Positions 10,101-19,114 of a DNA stretch of 64,000 bases are shown one piece after another (within the stretch, counting starts at the first letter, position 1; each line of letters opens with the position of its first letter). The stretch is from Gammaproteobacteria bacterium (GTDB lineage: Bacteria > Pseudomonadota > Gammaproteobacteria > HK1): NCBI GenBank assembly GCA_021773635.1, contig JAJFJV010000021.1, forward strand, positions 168,161 through 232,160, written 5' to 3'. Made by a program: the position numbers and the translations under genes. Under the pieces are notes generated by a model. That model was not told where the DNA came from, did no database searches, and saw only the letters and a list, made by a program, of their open reading frames with translations.

Positions 10101-10875
10101 GGGCGAAAGCGCCCGCCAGCTATACGCCGACGCAAGGGAAATGCTCAATCGTATAGTTGCAGAGAAATGGCTAACGGCACGCGCGGTGTTCGGGATCTTT
10201 CCCGCCAACGCCACGGCCAATGATGATGTCGAAATCTACAGTGACGAAAACCGTTCCCAAACGGTTGCAACATTTCATTTCATCCGCCAGCAAATGCAGC
10301 GGCGTACCGGGACACCCAATCTTTGCCTGACGGACTTCATCGCCCCGGTGGAAAGCGGCGTGCCCGACTATCTCGGGGCCTTTGCTGTCACCACCGGACT
10401 TGGTATCGAGGCTCATCTCGCCATCTTCGAGGCCGACCACGATGACTACCATGCCATTTTGCTGAAATCCCTTGCCGACCGGCTCGCCGAGGCCTTTGCA
10501 GAACACCTGCATGCCAAACTGCGCAAGGAATTCTGGGGTTATGCCGCAGATGAGGCGCTGGATAACAAAGCGCTCATCAAAGAAGCCTATCGCGGCATTC
10601 GCCCGGCGCCGGGTTATCCTGCCTGCCCGGACCACAGCGAAAAAGAGGTCCTCTGGCGCCTGCTTTCTGCCCCCGAGAACGCAAATATCGAACTAACCGA
10701 GGGCTTTGCAATGTTGCCAGCGGCCTCGGTCAGTGGCTTTTACTTCTCCCACCCGGAGGCGCGCTACTTTGGTACCGGCAAGATAGGGCGCGATCAGGTG
10801 GCTGATTACGCTGCACGCCGGAACGTGAAAACAGCCCAGGCAGAGCGCTGGCTGGCTCCGGTTCTCGGCTACTAA
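7180..10875 (+). CDS. metH: Cobalamin-dependent methionine synthase
   Basis: This protein of about 1,231 residues transfers methyl from methyltetrahydrofolate to homocysteine through cobalamin. Domains in order: homocysteine-binding ([14 protein letters not shown] at the start, zinc cysteines in GLNCALG and GGCCGTTP), pterin-binding ([17 protein letters not shown]), cobalamin cap and B12-binding ([13 protein letters not shown] carries the DxHxxG lower-ligand motif), and the C-terminal AdoMet activation domain ([18 protein letters not shown]). All modules of full-length MetH are present. I chose MSQVDTQ at 7180. The upstream ATG at 7147 would lie inside the terminator-like hairpin and adds an unlikely N-terminus. 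Confidence 0.96.
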   Translation: MSQVDTQRSARFLRALKQHILILDGAMGTMIQGYGLDEAGYRGERFADWGQDVKGNNDLLTLSQPQIISDIHRSFLEAGADILETNTFNSQTISLADYGMESLAYELNREAAILARSCADEMSSQTPDKPRFVAGVLGPTNRTASISPDVNNPGFRNISFEQLATAYDEALHGLVDGGADIILIETIFDTLNAKAAVYAVERYFEAEGIRLPVMISGTITDASGRTLSGQLTEAFWYSLRHARPVSFGLNCALGAKQLRPYVETLSRIADTRVSAHPNAGLPNEFGEYEETPEAMAQEIRQWADAGLLNIVGGCCGTTPTHIAAISAAMADVAPRKVPENPGYCALSGLEALTITPDSLFVNVGERTNVTGSARFRRLIQEEDYETALEVAREQVENGAQIIDINMDEGMLDSPAVMTCFLDLVAAEPEISRVPIMIDSSRWDVLETGLKHIQGKGIVNSISLKEGKEEFLRRARLVHSYGAAVIVMAFDEAGQAETTERRVDICSRAYGLLTEQAGFSPEDIIFDPNIFAVATGIEAHNRYALDFIEATGIIKQKLPGCLISGGVSNVSFSFRGNNPVREAMHAVFLYHAIRAGMDMGIVNAGQLAIYEEIPAELRERVEDVILNRREDATDRLLETAQEYVGGKARSGPGEDTAWRDNPVNERLSHALVKGIVQFIEEDTEEARLAAARPLDVIEGPLMDGMNIVGDLFGAGKMFLPQVVKSARVMKKAVAHLLPYMDAEQAGVSSSKGRILIATAKGDVHDIGKNIVAVVLQCNGYEVIDLGVMVPCERILEAARKENCDIVGVSGLITPSLEEMVYLASEMERQNFSLPLLVGGATTSRVHTAVKLEPAYSGPVMHVLDASRAAGVVSKLLNEAQRDDYAAQVRSEYQKLREERSRQQQRRNSLPIEAARANRLTTDWKSYHPPRPAQPGLQVLDDFPLAELLDYIDWTPFFQTWELSGRFPEILDDPVVGESARQLYADAREMLNRIVAEKWLTARAVFGIFPANATANDDVEIYSDENRSQTVATFHFIRQQMQRRTGTPNLCLTDFIAPVESGVPDYLGAFAVTTGLGIEAHLAIFEADHDDYHAILLKSLADRLAEAFAEHLHAKLRKEFWGYAADEALDNKALIKEAYRGIRPAPGYPACPDHSEKEVLWRLLSAPENANIELTEGFAMLPAASVSGFYFSHPEARYFGTGKIGRDQVADYAARRNVKTAQAERWLAPVLGY

Positions 10876-10970
10876 GAATCCGTTTACGGCATCTCGCGCA
10901 ACAGCTTCGTACGTGATAATCTCGCGTTTAATCATGTGGTTATGATTTATTCTTAACAGGGAATCTGGAA

Positions 10971-11636
10971 ATGGAAAAACATCTCAACGGCAGTGATGAA
11001 AGCCCGTCCGGGCCGGCCGGCCTCAGGGCGCGGCTGGAATGCCAGAATGAAGCGCTGGCAGCCCACCCCGTATTGGGAAAGATTGAACTTGCGGGCGCTG
11101 AACTCACCATTGGGCGGGGCGAAGCCAACAACATCGCCCTCAAAGCAGACGGGGTTTCCCGTATTCACGCCCGACTCTACGCGGGTGACGGGGGTTGGGG
11201 TGTAGAGGACTTGGGCAGCACCAACGGGGTCTTGGTAAATGGAAACAGGGTCGATAAGGCCTTACTCAAGCCCGGTGATACCTTGCTCATCGGCACCGTG
11301 ACCTACAAATACCTCACGCTGGAGCAGCAGGCACCCGCGTCAGCGGATCTGGACGAAGACGATGAGGAAGATGCTTTTGAAAAGACCGTAATAATGCGGC
11401 CCACGGTCAAACAACAAATCACGGCACAGGCCGGACAGCAAAAACCCGCACCACAACCCGCCAAGGCAGCACCGCCACCACCACCGCCACCCGCCCCAAA
11501 AGCGGCCACGCCTCCCCGGGCAAAAACGACAAGCACAGCAAAACGACCGGCACCCAAATCCGCGACTAGCAATAGCCACTGGTGGATCATGATTCTCGGG
11601 GTAGCCCTGGTCATCGCTTTTCTGTTCCTTCTGTAA
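10971..11636 (+). CDS. FHA-domain protein with C-terminal membrane anchor
   Basis: This 221-residue protein contains a forkhead-associated domain at about residues 25-115, with the phosphothreonine-binding signature LTIGRG (45-50), SRIHARL (63-69) and STNGVLVNG. Asp/Glu-rich and Pro/Ala-rich low-complexity linkers follow (PPPPPPPAPKAA), then one C-terminal transmembrane helix (WWIMILGVALVIAFLFLL), so the FHA domain should face the cytoplasm on a tail anchor. FHA domains read Thr-phosphorylation, so the Ser/Thr kinase at 3.5-4.8 kb is a natural candidate partner; that link is inference. The gene ends 4 bases before the aminopeptidase start. Confidence 0.85.
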   Translation: MEKHLNGSDESPSGPAGLRARLECQNEALAAHPVLGKIELAGAELTIGRGEANNIALKADGVSRIHARLYAGDGGWGVEDLGSTNGVLVNGNRVDKALLKPGDTLLIGTVTYKYLTLEQQAPASADLDEDDEEDAFEKTVIMRPTVKQQITAQAGQQKPAPQPAKAAPPPPPPPAPKAATPPRAKTTSTAKRPAPKSATSNSHWWIMILGVALVIAFLFLL

Positions 11637-11640
11637 TTCT

Positions 11641-13017
11641 ATGGAAAACAGCCTGCTTGATGCGGGAACATCAGGGGCAATCCCTCTGGAGCCCATCCTC
11701 AGCGAGGAACTTGAGGACTGGTTGAAGTGCCAGCAGAGCAAGACTAAACGCTGGGTAGATGCCAACGGATTCAATGCCAAACCCGGAAAAATCTGCCTCC
11801 TGCCCGATGACCGTGGCAACCTGGCAAGGGTACTGCTGGGTGTCGGCGAGGTGGAGGATCCGTGGTCGCTGGCAGGCCTCCCAAAACAACTACCGCCCGG
11901 CACCTATAGACTCGAGTGCAACTGGCAACCCGAAACCCTTGAGCGGGCCGCCATCGGCTGGAATCTTGGTGCCTACAATTATTCCGTTTATCGCCCGCAT
12001 GAAGAGCGCCATGTAAGTCTGGTACTTGATGCCCACTGCGATGCCAGCCTCATAACCAATCAGGCAACGGCCCTGCGACTGGTTCGTGACCTGGTCAATA
12101 CCCCGGCGGCTGACCTGATGCCTGCCGATTTGGCGGCAAGCGCCCGCTCGCTGGCTGAAAAATTTGATGCCGAGTTTGGGGAAATTACCGGTGATGCCCT
12201 GCTAAAGGCCAACTATCCCGCCATTCACGCGGTAGGCCGCGCAAGCTGCCACGCCCCCCGGCTCATCGACCTGCGCTGGGGAAATATGGAGCATCCCCGC
12301 GTCACTCTGGTTGGTAAGGGTGTGTGCTTTGACAGCGGCGGACTGGACCTCAAGTCCTCGGCCAATATGCGCTTGATGAAAAAGGATATGGGGGGTGCCG
12401 CCCATGCCCTGGGTCTGGCACGGATGATTATGGCAGCGGAGCTTCCGGTCCGTCTGCGGGTACTCGTCCCCGCCGTAGAAAATGCGGTGGCGGGAAACGC
12501 CTTCCGCCCCGGCGATGTCCTGGCGTCCCGCGCGGGGATTAGCATCGAGGTGGAAAACACCGATGCAGAGGGACGTCTTGTGCTGGCGGATGCACTCACC
12601 GACGCAGCGGCGGAAAAACCGGAGTTGCTGCTGGATTTTGCCACCCTCACGGGCGCCGCTCGGGTGGCATTGGGCACCGAACTACCGGCGGTGTTTTGCA
12701 ACGATGACGAGCTTGCACACAGCCTCATGGGTTCGGCCCAGGCGGAGATCGATCCGGTCTGGCGCCTCCCGCTGCATGCACCCTATCGCCGCCTGCTAAA
12801 GAGTCAGATCGCCGAGATATCCAGCGCCGGCAAAACACCCTACGCCGGCGCCATTACCGCCGCCCTGTTCCTGCAGGAGTTTGTACCTCAGGGAATCCCC
12901 TGGGCCCATTTCGATCTCATGGCCTGGAACCTGGAAAATCGGGCGGGGCGCCCGGCAGGCGGTGAAGCGATGGGCTTGCGAGGCATATTCCGCTATCTGC
13001 GGGGGCGCTATAGTTAG
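11641..13017 (+). CDS. Leucyl aminopeptidase family (M17) protein
   Basis: This 458-residue protein has the M17 metallopeptidase signature NTDAEGRLVLADAL and the upstream metal and catalytic segment VGKGVCFDSGGLDLKSSANM...KKDMGGAAHALG (Lys, Asp). M17 enzymes use two metals to remove N-terminal residues from peptides in the cytoplasm. It is shorter at the N-terminus than E. coli PepA and closer in size to PepB-like members. It follows the FHA gene by 4 bases with no evident separate ribosome site, so the two may be co-translated. Confidence 0.9.
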   Translation: MENSLLDAGTSGAIPLEPILSEELEDWLKCQQSKTKRWVDANGFNAKPGKICLLPDDRGNLARVLLGVGEVEDPWSLAGLPKQLPPGTYRLECNWQPETLERAAIGWNLGAYNYSVYRPHEERHVSLVLDAHCDASLITNQATALRLVRDLVNTPAADLMPADLAASARSLAEKFDAEFGEITGDALLKANYPAIHAVGRASCHAPRLIDLRWGNMEHPRVTLVGKGVCFDSGGLDLKSSANMRLMKKDMGGAAHALGLARMIMAAELPVRLRVLVPAVENAVAGNAFRPGDVLASRAGISIEVENTDAEGRLVLADALTDAAAEKPELLLDFATLTGAARVALGTELPAVFCNDDELAHSLMGSAQAEIDPVWRLPLHAPYRRLLKSQIAEISSAGKTPYAGAITAALFLQEFVPQGIPWAHFDLMAWNLENRAGRPAGGEAMGLRGIFRYLRGRYS

Positions 13018-13116
13018 CCTGAGGAGATGGGTTATCTGCAATAATAACAGTTGCATAGAATCACTTATTAAACCAATATTGAGCTATTGGAATAAGTAAA
13101 ACACAGGTTCCTGCTA

Positions 13117-13521
13117 ATGGAATATGAATCTGCCCTTATCCTGACCTTTGTGCTCCTTGTGCTGTTTCAGCTCAAGCACTTTGCCGCGGATTTTCCTTTT
13201 CAGTCCCAGTACATGCTGAAAAAAGTTCGTCCCGGCTGGGATTTTGCACCACCACTGGCCCTCCACTGTGCTTTCCATGCGGGCCTGACGCTTGCTGTCG
13301 TGCTGACATTGAGCGCCAGCCTGTGGTGGCTGGCACTGCTCGATTTTGTGGTCCACTTCCTCATGGACCGAATCAAGGCAGGCCCCCACTACCTCGGGCG
13401 CTATAACGATTTATCCAAAAAGGCCTTCTGGAACTGTCTGGGCTTCGATCAGATGGTTCATCACCTCACCCACTTTTACATAGTCTGGATGTTGGTAACG
13501 ACCCGTTATCCGCTGGCCTGA
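13117..13521 (+). CDS. DUF3307-like integral membrane protein
   Basis: This 134-residue protein has about three to four hydrophobic helices (LILTFVLLVLFQL, LALHCAFHAGLTLAVVLTL, WWLALLDFVVHFLMD, FYIVWMLVTT). It contains the HFAADFPFQ and LDFVVHFLMDRIK motifs, whose conserved His/Asp residues characterise the DUF3307 family. No function is established for the family. It is convergent with the lipoprotein gene, and the two coding ends overlap by 16 bases. Confidence 0.7.
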   Translation: MEYESALILTFVLLVLFQLKHFAADFPFQSQYMLKKVRPGWDFAPPLALHCAFHAGLTLAVVLTLSASLWWLALLDFVVHFLMDRIKAGPHYLGRYNDLSKKAFWNCLGFDQMVHHLTHFYIVWMLVTTRYPLA

Positions 13522-14132
13522 GACCGCCTTGGCAAGACCTTGCGGGCGTCCCGCACAAAGTCCGCAAAAATTTTGGAGAGGGCCTCCCCAAAGGCCACGG
13601 CACTAGCCGAAAATGACTCCCCCGCAGGTATCACCGCTTCATATTCTCTGAGTAACAGTGGCACTCCCCGCCGCCCACTTCCCATCTGCTCAAGTTGTAG
13701 CTCCAGTCCCACCACGGCCTGTGCGGAGTGACCTGCGAGCTCACGCTCAAAGCGGAGGATTCGTCCGGTAATAACCATTCCCTGCGAAGCGCCCCCACCC
13801 TCGGTGAGCACTATGGGAGAAAAGCCGATGGCACGCAGGTAGCGGGCAAACCGGCGCTGCAGCAAACGCGGCGGTGGCTCCAGCCAGAAGTGATAATGAT
13901 GTTGCTGCAAACGGATACCCCGGGAGTCTTCTGTATAGACGATGGCCCGCTCACGATGTACCCCGTCACTCTCAAGTACCCTTACCAGCACCGATTCATT
14001 CACAACCGGACTGTTCAAAATTGTAGCCGGGAGTAGCGCCGGAAGCCGGTAAAAGTGGTCCTCCGGGACCGATGCCTGGCGACCACAGGCACCCAGAAGT
14101 AGCCCCACCCCCAAAACCAGCAGCTTTTTCAT
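13506..14132 (-). CDS. ABC-type transport auxiliary lipoprotein (PqiC/YmbA-like)
   Basis: This 208-residue lipoprotein has the signal LLVLGVGLLLGAC (lipobox LGAC, Cys16) and the start of the mature domain typical of the ABC_trans_aux family (DHFYRLPALLP). Such proteins accompany MCE/Mla-type lipid transporters and are thought to act at the outer membrane end of the system. The ATG overlaps the stop of the MCE gene by 4 bases, so it is the last gene of the minus-strand transporter operon. Confidence 0.85.
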   Translation of the reverse strand: MKKLLVLGVGLLLGACGRQASVPEDHFYRLPALLPATILNSPVVNESVLVRVLESDGVHRERAIVYTEDSRGIRLQQHHYHFWLEPPPRLLQRRFARYLRAIGFSPIVLTEGGGASQGMVITGRILRFERELAGHSAQAVVGLELQLEQMGSGRRGVPLLLREYEAVIPAGESFSASAVAFGEALSKIFADFVRDARKVLPRRSQASG

Positions 14133-15136
14133 GGTTGCTCCTTCCCTTTGGCTTTTTGTGGCGCCGGTGCACTGATGAGCAACGCGGGGTTCTCCCTTAT
14201 CTGGCGGGTGAATTCATGGATATTTCGGCTGCTGCCCTCGAGGTGATAACCCACCGTATCCACCCGCTGGGAAAGCGCCGTCAGAACCTGGCGCAGCTCG
14301 CCCACCGCCGCGCGCAGATCACCCCGATTCTCACCTACCATACCTTCCACATCATCCAACACCCGGTCCGCGTGTTCGCGTACCTGGTGCAGGTCGAGCA
14401 ACACAGTATGGAGTTTCCCCGAAGCCTGCTCCAGGTTGGCAAGCGTCGTCTCGGCACTGCTGCGATTTTCCTCCCCCAGCCATTGTTGCAACGAGCTGGC
14501 AGCCCCGTTCAGGCGGGTTAATACGCTGCTGGCCTCGGTCACCAGATCAGCCCGCTCCAGGTCAGAGCGCAGCTTGTCCATAAGCGGACGCACACTATCC
14601 TTGCTAAGCCCGCGCAATTCCTCCAACAGCCCCGTCAACTGCACCTGCAGGTTGTTGACCAGAGGGCGAATGGTGTCCCGTGACAAGGCACGAAAATCCT
14701 CGGCGGTGTCATTGAGCGTGGCGAGGAGATTAACCCGGGGTGCACTGGCAATTTCGCCACCGGGCGAAAGTATGCGACCACTTTGCCCTCCATGAATCTC
14801 AATAGAGATTGCGGACAGCAAACCCGAGGCCGTCATTTTGGCAACACTATCCTCGGGAATTGGCCAATCGCGACGAATGTGGAGGCGCAACCGGTAGCGC
14901 AGGCTTCCCGCCTCGCGTCGCGGCTCAACTTCCTCCACCTGCCCTACCTGGAAGCCTTCGTAATAGACGGGGGTACCAAACTTTACCCCGGCGACGTTCT
15001 GGTAGTAGAGGTAATAGGCATCAGTGGCCCCGGTACGTCCGCTGAGCAAGGCTATAGCCACCAGCAATGCCGCCAGGCTGATGATCACAAAGCTCCCCAC
15101 CGCCAGATAATGTATGTTGTCCCGTTTCACGAGCAA
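14129..15136 (-). CDS. MlaD-family (MCE domain) substrate-binding protein
   Basis: This 335-residue protein has one N-terminal transmembrane helix (YLAVGSFVIISLAALLVAIALL), then a single MCE domain (about residues 40-120, VKFGTPVYYEGFQVGQVEEVEP), then a long helical region rich in heptads (LLEELRGLSKDSVRPLMDKLRSDL) expected to extend into the periplasm. MCE proteins form rings that carry phospholipids between membranes. It starts one base after the stop of the ATPase gene, which indicates tight coupling. The long helical tail makes it closer to PqiB/Mce-type than to the short E. coli MlaD. Confidence 0.9.
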   Translation of the reverse strand: MLVKRDNIHYLAVGSFVIISLAALLVAIALLSGRTGATDAYYLYYQNVAGVKFGTPVYYEGFQVGQVEEVEPRREAGSLRYRLRLHIRRDWPIPEDSVAKMTASGLLSAISIEIHGGQSGRILSPGGEIASAPRVNLLATLNDTAEDFRALSRDTIRPLVNNLQVQLTGLLEELRGLSKDSVRPLMDKLRSDLERADLVTEASSVLTRLNGAASSLQQWLGEENRSSAETTLANLEQASGKLHTVLLDLHQVREHADRVLDDVEGMVGENRGDLRAAVGELRQVLTALSQRVDTVGYHLEGSSRNIHEFTRQIRENPALLISAPAPQKAKGKEQP

Positions 15137-15964
15137 TTATTCTCCAGTGAGGCGCGCAAGGTAGGCGTCGGCATCCAGCTCCTCCACCCGTGGCCGGCGA
15201 TTAAGCAAGTCCTGGACCCGTGGATTGGGTGAACTCTTTACCTTTTCCACCGTATCGCTGATCAATATCCGGCCGCTATCCAGTACGGTAATCCGGTCGG
15301 CAATGCGAAAGGCGCTCTCCAGCTCGTGGGTAACCACCACGATACTCATGTGCATGGCCTCCCGCAGCCGCAGGATAAGCTCATCCAGTTCCGCCGATAC
15401 CACCGGGTCGAGCCCCGCCGACGGCTCGTCAAAAAACAGCAGCTTCGGGTCCATCACGATGGCCCGGGCAAGCGCCGCACGCTTGGTCATTCCGCCCGAC
15501 AATTGTGACGGCATAAAGTGCTCGAAACCGCCCAGATTTACTACCTCCAGCTTCATTCGCGCCATGATCGCCATGGTGCTCTCATCCAGCCGGGTATGTT
15601 CGCGCAGCGGCAGGGTGACGTTCTCCCCCACCGTCATGGAACTCAGCAGCGCCCCACCCTGAAAGGACACGCCGATTTGCTTGCGCAGTTCCTGCAGCGC
15701 CTGTCGATGAATACCCTCCAGCTCCTGCCCGAGCAGGCGGATCCGCCCCGAACTAACCCGCCGTAGCCCCAGCAAATGCCGCAGCAAGGTGCTCTTCCCC
15801 GAGCCACTACCCCCCATAATGATGTGGATTTCACCGGCCTCTACCGAAAGGTTGACCCCATCGAGCACCTTGTGGCGACCGTAATGGGCAACCAGATCCT
15901 GGACCTCAACTACCGCTTCCGCTCTACCCGCGATATCACTTTCCTGTGCGTCGGGGGTCACCAT
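15137..15964 (-). CDS. MlaF-like ABC transporter ATP-binding protein
   Basis: This 275-residue ATPase has Walker A GGSGSGKST, a Q-loop at VSFQGGALLSSMTV, the ABC signature LSGGMTKRAALARAI, Walker B LLFFDEPSAGLDPV and the switch His in VVVTHELESA. It powers the lipid permease. The start ATG lies 7 bases from the edge of a MITE-like element, and no Shine-Dalgarno site is visible before it, so the insertion may have removed the native ribosome site or changed coupling to the permease gene upstream. Confidence 0.93.
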   Translation of the reverse strand: MVTPDAQESDIAGRAEAVVEVQDLVAHYGRHKVLDGVNLSVEAGEIHIIMGGSGSGKSTLLRHLLGLRRVSSGRIRLLGQELEGIHRQALQELRKQIGVSFQGGALLSSMTVGENVTLPLREHTRLDESTMAIMARMKLEVVNLGGFEHFMPSQLSGGMTKRAALARAIVMDPKLLFFDEPSAGLDPVVSAELDELILRLREAMHMSIVVVTHELESAFRIADRITVLDSGRILISDTVEKVKSSPNPRVQDLLNRRPRVEELDADAYLARLTGE

Positions 15965-15970
15965 GAGGCG

Positions 15971-16133
15971 AGGAGCCTGTCTGATTTAGGCGCTCGTAGC
16001 GAGGGGAAGCCATATTGAGACAGATTTTTTGGTCGTTTGAGGATAATAGTCAGTCTATTAGACGAAAAGGAGCAGAAAATATGGCCAATACGGCTTTTCC
16101 GCAGCAGGGCAGTCCTAAGTCTGGCAGACTCCT
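15971..16133. mobile_element. MITE-like 163-bp whole-length imperfect palindrome
   Basis: The outer ends, 15971-15990 and the reverse complement of 16114-16133, agree at 16 of 20 positions. The similarity continues inward (GCCATATTG at 16009-16017 against CAATACGGC at 16086-16094) to a perfect core, TAATAG-TCAGT-CTATTA (16044-16060). The symmetry centre (16052) is exactly mid-element. It encodes no protein and sits between two operon genes, touching the permease stop codon. A target duplication is not evident. Confidence 0.7.
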
Positions 16134-16933
16134 TATCGGTTGAGAAACCAGGTAAACACCATATCGGCAATGACAATACCCGAAATGGCCAGTACCACGG
16201 AGCGGGTGGTCGCCCGCCCCACTCCCTCGGCTCCACCGCTTACCGAGAAACCGTTGGCGACGCCAACGAGGGTGACTATGGTGGCAAAGACACAGCTCTT
16301 GGTGAGCCCCTGCAGGACATCCCCCGTCTTGAGCACGCTGATAACCCGATCGGCGTAGGCCCCGTAGCTGATACCGAGGTCCAAGGCGCTGTAGACCGCG
16401 CCGCCAAGCAAACCGGCAAAATCCGCCATAACGGTTAGCGCCGGCAGCATAACCAGCATGGCCAGCAACACCGGCGAAACCAGGTAGCGAACCGGCTGGA
16501 TCCCCATCACCCGCAAGGCATCGATCTCCTCGGAAACCACCATCGTGCCAATGCGCGCCGCGAGGGCGGAACCCGTGCGTCCGGCGACCACAATCCCGGT
16601 GATCAGCGGCCCGAATTCCCGGGTTATGGAAAGTGCAATCCCGATGACCACCTGGGACTCGGCGCCAAAAGTACGCAGCGTGTGAATTCCCTGGATGGCC
16701 AGCATGATGCCGATGGAGAAGGAAAGCAGAAAGACAATGGGGATAGCGTTAACCCCGGCGCGCATCATCTCGGAAAACACCGCGCTCACCCGCACCGGTT
16801 GTCGCTGAAAACTGCCAACAAAGAGCCAATAAAGGCTCTCTGCCAATAAAGCCGAGAGATAACCTGCCTCGGCTACCAGGCCAAGGGTACGCCTTCCAAG
16901 CTGTTCCACCCACATAAGGCGGGCCTCAGCCAT
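16133..16933 (-). CDS. MlaE-like lipid ABC transporter permease
   Basis: The chosen start (MAEARLMWVEQLG) gives about 266 residues, the usual MlaE length; the open frame runs 35 residues further upstream to 17038. Four to six hydrophobic helices are visible (AIPIVFLLSFSIGIMLAIQ, VSPVLLAMLVMLPALTVMADFAGLLGG, VVLAISGIVIADMVFTW), with the family motifs REFGPLITGIVVAGRTGSA and EEIDALRVMGI. It forms the membrane channel part of the transporter. Its start overlaps the STAS gene by 8 bases. Its TAA is the last genuine codon before the MITE-like insertion. Confidence 0.92.
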   Translation of the reverse strand: MAEARLMWVEQLGRRTLGLVAEAGYLSALLAESLYWLFVGSFQRQPVRVSAVFSEMMRAGVNAIPIVFLLSFSIGIMLAIQGIHTLRTFGAESQVVIGIALSITREFGPLITGIVVAGRTGSALAARIGTMVVSEEIDALRVMGIQPVRYLVSPVLLAMLVMLPALTVMADFAGLLGGAVYSALDLGISYGAYADRVISVLKTGDVLQGLTKSCVFATIVTLVGVANGFSVSGGAEGVGRATTRSVVLAISGIVIADMVFTWFLNR

Positions 16934-17258
16934 CGTCCGCGATCCGCGCATCCAGATCAGAATGAATGGGAAAGACCTGATCGAGGCGGGCCAGACGCAA
17001 GACGCTGAGCGCCGCTTCACTGACCCCGATAAGGCCAAACTTCAGGCCCTCTTTCTTGGCCACCTGGTATCCCTCCACCAGGCTGGCGACACCGGAGCTA
17101 TCAATATAGGCCACCTCCGAGAGATCCACCAACAGATCGCTCCTTTGTTCCAGGAACTGGAGAATCAATGCCCGCGCCTCGGGAGAACGGGCGAGATCCA
17201 CATCACCCCGCAACTCCACCACGGCATAACCCCCTTCTGTTCTGTGTCCAAAGCCCAC
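16926..17258 (-). CDS. STAS-domain protein (MlaB / anti-sigma-antagonist-like)
   Basis: This 110-residue single-domain protein has the STAS core VVELRGDVDLARSPEARALI and LVDLSEVAYIDSSGVASLVEG. Positionally it replaces MlaB, the cytoplasmic STAS subunit of Mla transporters. Unlike E. coli MlaB it keeps DSSG (Asp53, Ser54, Ser55), the phosphorylatable motif of SpoIIAA/RsbV proteins. The next gene upstream, 15 bases away, encodes both an RsbW-like kinase domain and a PP2C phosphatase. This suggests that the STAS subunit could be switched by phosphorylation; that is inference. Confidence 0.88.
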   Translation of the reverse strand: MGFGHRTEGGYAVVELRGDVDLARSPEARALILQFLEQRSDLLVDLSEVAYIDSSGVASLVEGYQVAKKEGLKFGLIGVSEAALSVLRLARLDQVFPIHSDLDARIADDG

Positions 17259-17273
17259 TCTATTCTCCCTGCT

Positions 17274-18971
17274 TCATGCGATCCGCTTTCTCAAAGTGAG
17301 ACAATTTCCACATCCCTGTGGCGTCGTATCAAAAACCCAGTCGTCCATTAATTCATCAATAAAGCGGGTGCCAAGCCCGCCCGGACGCAGCTCATCCAGT
17401 GGCCGCGGCCGAATCTGTGAGGGGTCCACCGGCGCAGCCCAATCCTTGAGCACACAAACCAGCTCCCCGTCATTATTATGCATCTCGAGCAGGATCTCAC
17501 CGGCACAATCTCCTTGGTAAGCGTGCTGCATGATATTCATACAAGCCTCATTAACCGCCAGCACGATTTCCCCCGCCACCTCTGCGCTACAACCGGCCTG
17601 TAGTGCCGCCGACTTGAGCTCGGTCCGAAGCCCATGCAAGCACTCGGGGTCGGCGCTGAATCGCCGCTCAAAAAGCTTTTCACCCAGCCCGGTATCCTGA
17701 CTCTCGATCAACATCATGGTGATGTCATCCCGCTGGCGCGCCCCGGGACGCCGAATCTCCGCGACAATATTTTGCAGGCGTTCACAGGATTCCAGTTCTG
17801 ACATGCGCTCGATCAGGGTGATCAATCCCGACACGTCCAGTGGCAGGTGCTCCGCAGTCAGGCTCTCGGTGACACCATCGGTAAAGAGGTACAGGCTGCC
17901 GCCCGCGAGGGAAATTTCACTCACCGGAAATACCGTCTCCGGTACCACACCCAGCGGCGGCGCACCGGCGGGAATCTCGGAAAAGCTGCCATCGACCCCG
18001 CGTTGCAGTGGCGGTTGATGGCCGGCATTGGAAAAGCAGACCCGCCCGCTTTCCGGCTCGATAAAACCGGAGACAATCGTGACAAACATGCCGTGGGATG
18101 CGGTCTCGCACAGCTCCCGGTTAACTCGCGTCAACAACTCGCCCGGATCACTAAAATCCCGTGCCAGACAACGCAGCAAGCTGCTGGTCTGTGCCATCAA
18201 CAGGGCCGAATTTATGCCCTTTCCCGAGACGTCCGCAAGGTTGAAATATATCCGTCCGTTGTCCAGCGGAAAGAAGTCGTAAAAATCCCCGGAGACCTCG
18301 TAGGCAGGGAAATTGACACCATTTACCGGGAAGTCTGAATCACAGGACGGTGGCAATAAATGTCGCTGAATATCCCCCGCCAGTTCCAGCTCCCGCTTCA
18401 GGCGTTCATGCTCCACCAGCGAGGCGGCCATGCGCGCATTGTGGATGGCCAGCGCCGCCGCCGATGCCAGCACGCTGGCCAGTGCCTCATCACGCGGGTT
18501 GAACAATCCATCTCCAGTCCGCTTGTTGACCAGTTCCAGCACACCGACACATTCCCCACGCACGCTCAGGGGGGCGCATAACAGTGAGCGGGTGGAGAAG
18601 CCTGAGCTGTGGTCGATGGTGCCGCTGAAATCGTGGCTACGGCGTACGTCCCGAACCATCTGGCAGGCCTGTTCGCGGACACACTTGCCGACAATCCCCT
18701 CGGAAACATCCATCCGTAGTCCCGAGATATCGACCGGACCAACACACTTGTAACAAACCAGTTCCCGGTTTTCGTTCTCGAGGAGAAACAGGGACGCTGC
18801 CTCGGCATCCATGTACGCCATAAAGCGCTCTATGGCGGTCTGCAGGGTCTCATCAAGATTTAGTGAACTGGCAAATTCCTGAATCAGCTCGGCCAGCAGG
18901 GCAAGCTGCTCCACGGCAACCTGATCCGGGTCCTCACGAATCAGACGCAGATCGGGTCGCTTCGCGCTCAC
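17274..18971 (-). CDS. GAF - PP2C (RsbU/SpoIIE-type) phosphatase - RsbW-like ATPase protein
   Basis: This 565-residue cytoplasmic protein has three modules. A GAF sensor lies at about residues 35-180 (MAYMDAEAASLFLLENENREL). A SpoIIE/PP2C phosphatase lies at about 200-400 (VSGDFYDFFPLDNGRIYFNLADVSGKG, SNAGHQPPL, LFTDGVTES, DDITMMLI). A GHKL ATPase lies at about 435-565 (VNEACMNIMQHAY N-box, GGLGTRFIDELMD). The last resembles RsbW/SpoIIAB anti-sigma kinases, which phosphorylate STAS antagonists while PP2C modules reverse it. One polypeptide therefore carries both opposing activities directly upstream of the STAS gene. Confidence 0.9.
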   Translation of the reverse strand: MSAKRPDLRLIREDPDQVAVEQLALLAELIQEFASSLNLDETLQTAIERFMAYMDAEAASLFLLENENRELVCYKCVGPVDISGLRMDVSEGIVGKCVREQACQMVRDVRRSHDFSGTIDHSSGFSTRSLLCAPLSVRGECVGVLELVNKRTGDGLFNPRDEALASVLASAAALAIHNARMAASLVEHERLKRELELAGDIQRHLLPPSCDSDFPVNGVNFPAYEVSGDFYDFFPLDNGRIYFNLADVSGKGINSALLMAQTSSLLRCLARDFSDPGELLTRVNRELCETASHGMFVTIVSGFIEPESGRVCFSNAGHQPPLQRGVDGSFSEIPAGAPPLGVVPETVFPVSEISLAGGSLYLFTDGVTESLTAEHLPLDVSGLITLIERMSELESCERLQNIVAEIRRPGARQRDDITMMLIESQDTGLGEKLFERRFSADPECLHGLRTELKSAALQAGCSAEVAGEIVLAVNEACMNIMQHAYQGDCAGEILLEMHNNDGELVCVLKDWAAPVDPSQIRPRPLDELRPGGLGTRFIDELMDDWVFDTTPQGCGNCLTLRKRIA

Positions 18972-19114
18972 TTCAATCCCCCTTTATCGGTAGGGACATG
19001 TGCCGAAAACCTGGCGCACAACAAGTACAGAGCAGGCACTGGAAAATTCCGCCAACTCCGGGGCCTCAGAACCGAAATTGGTGAACGATCCACATCTATC
19101 CCGCCAGCAGATTC

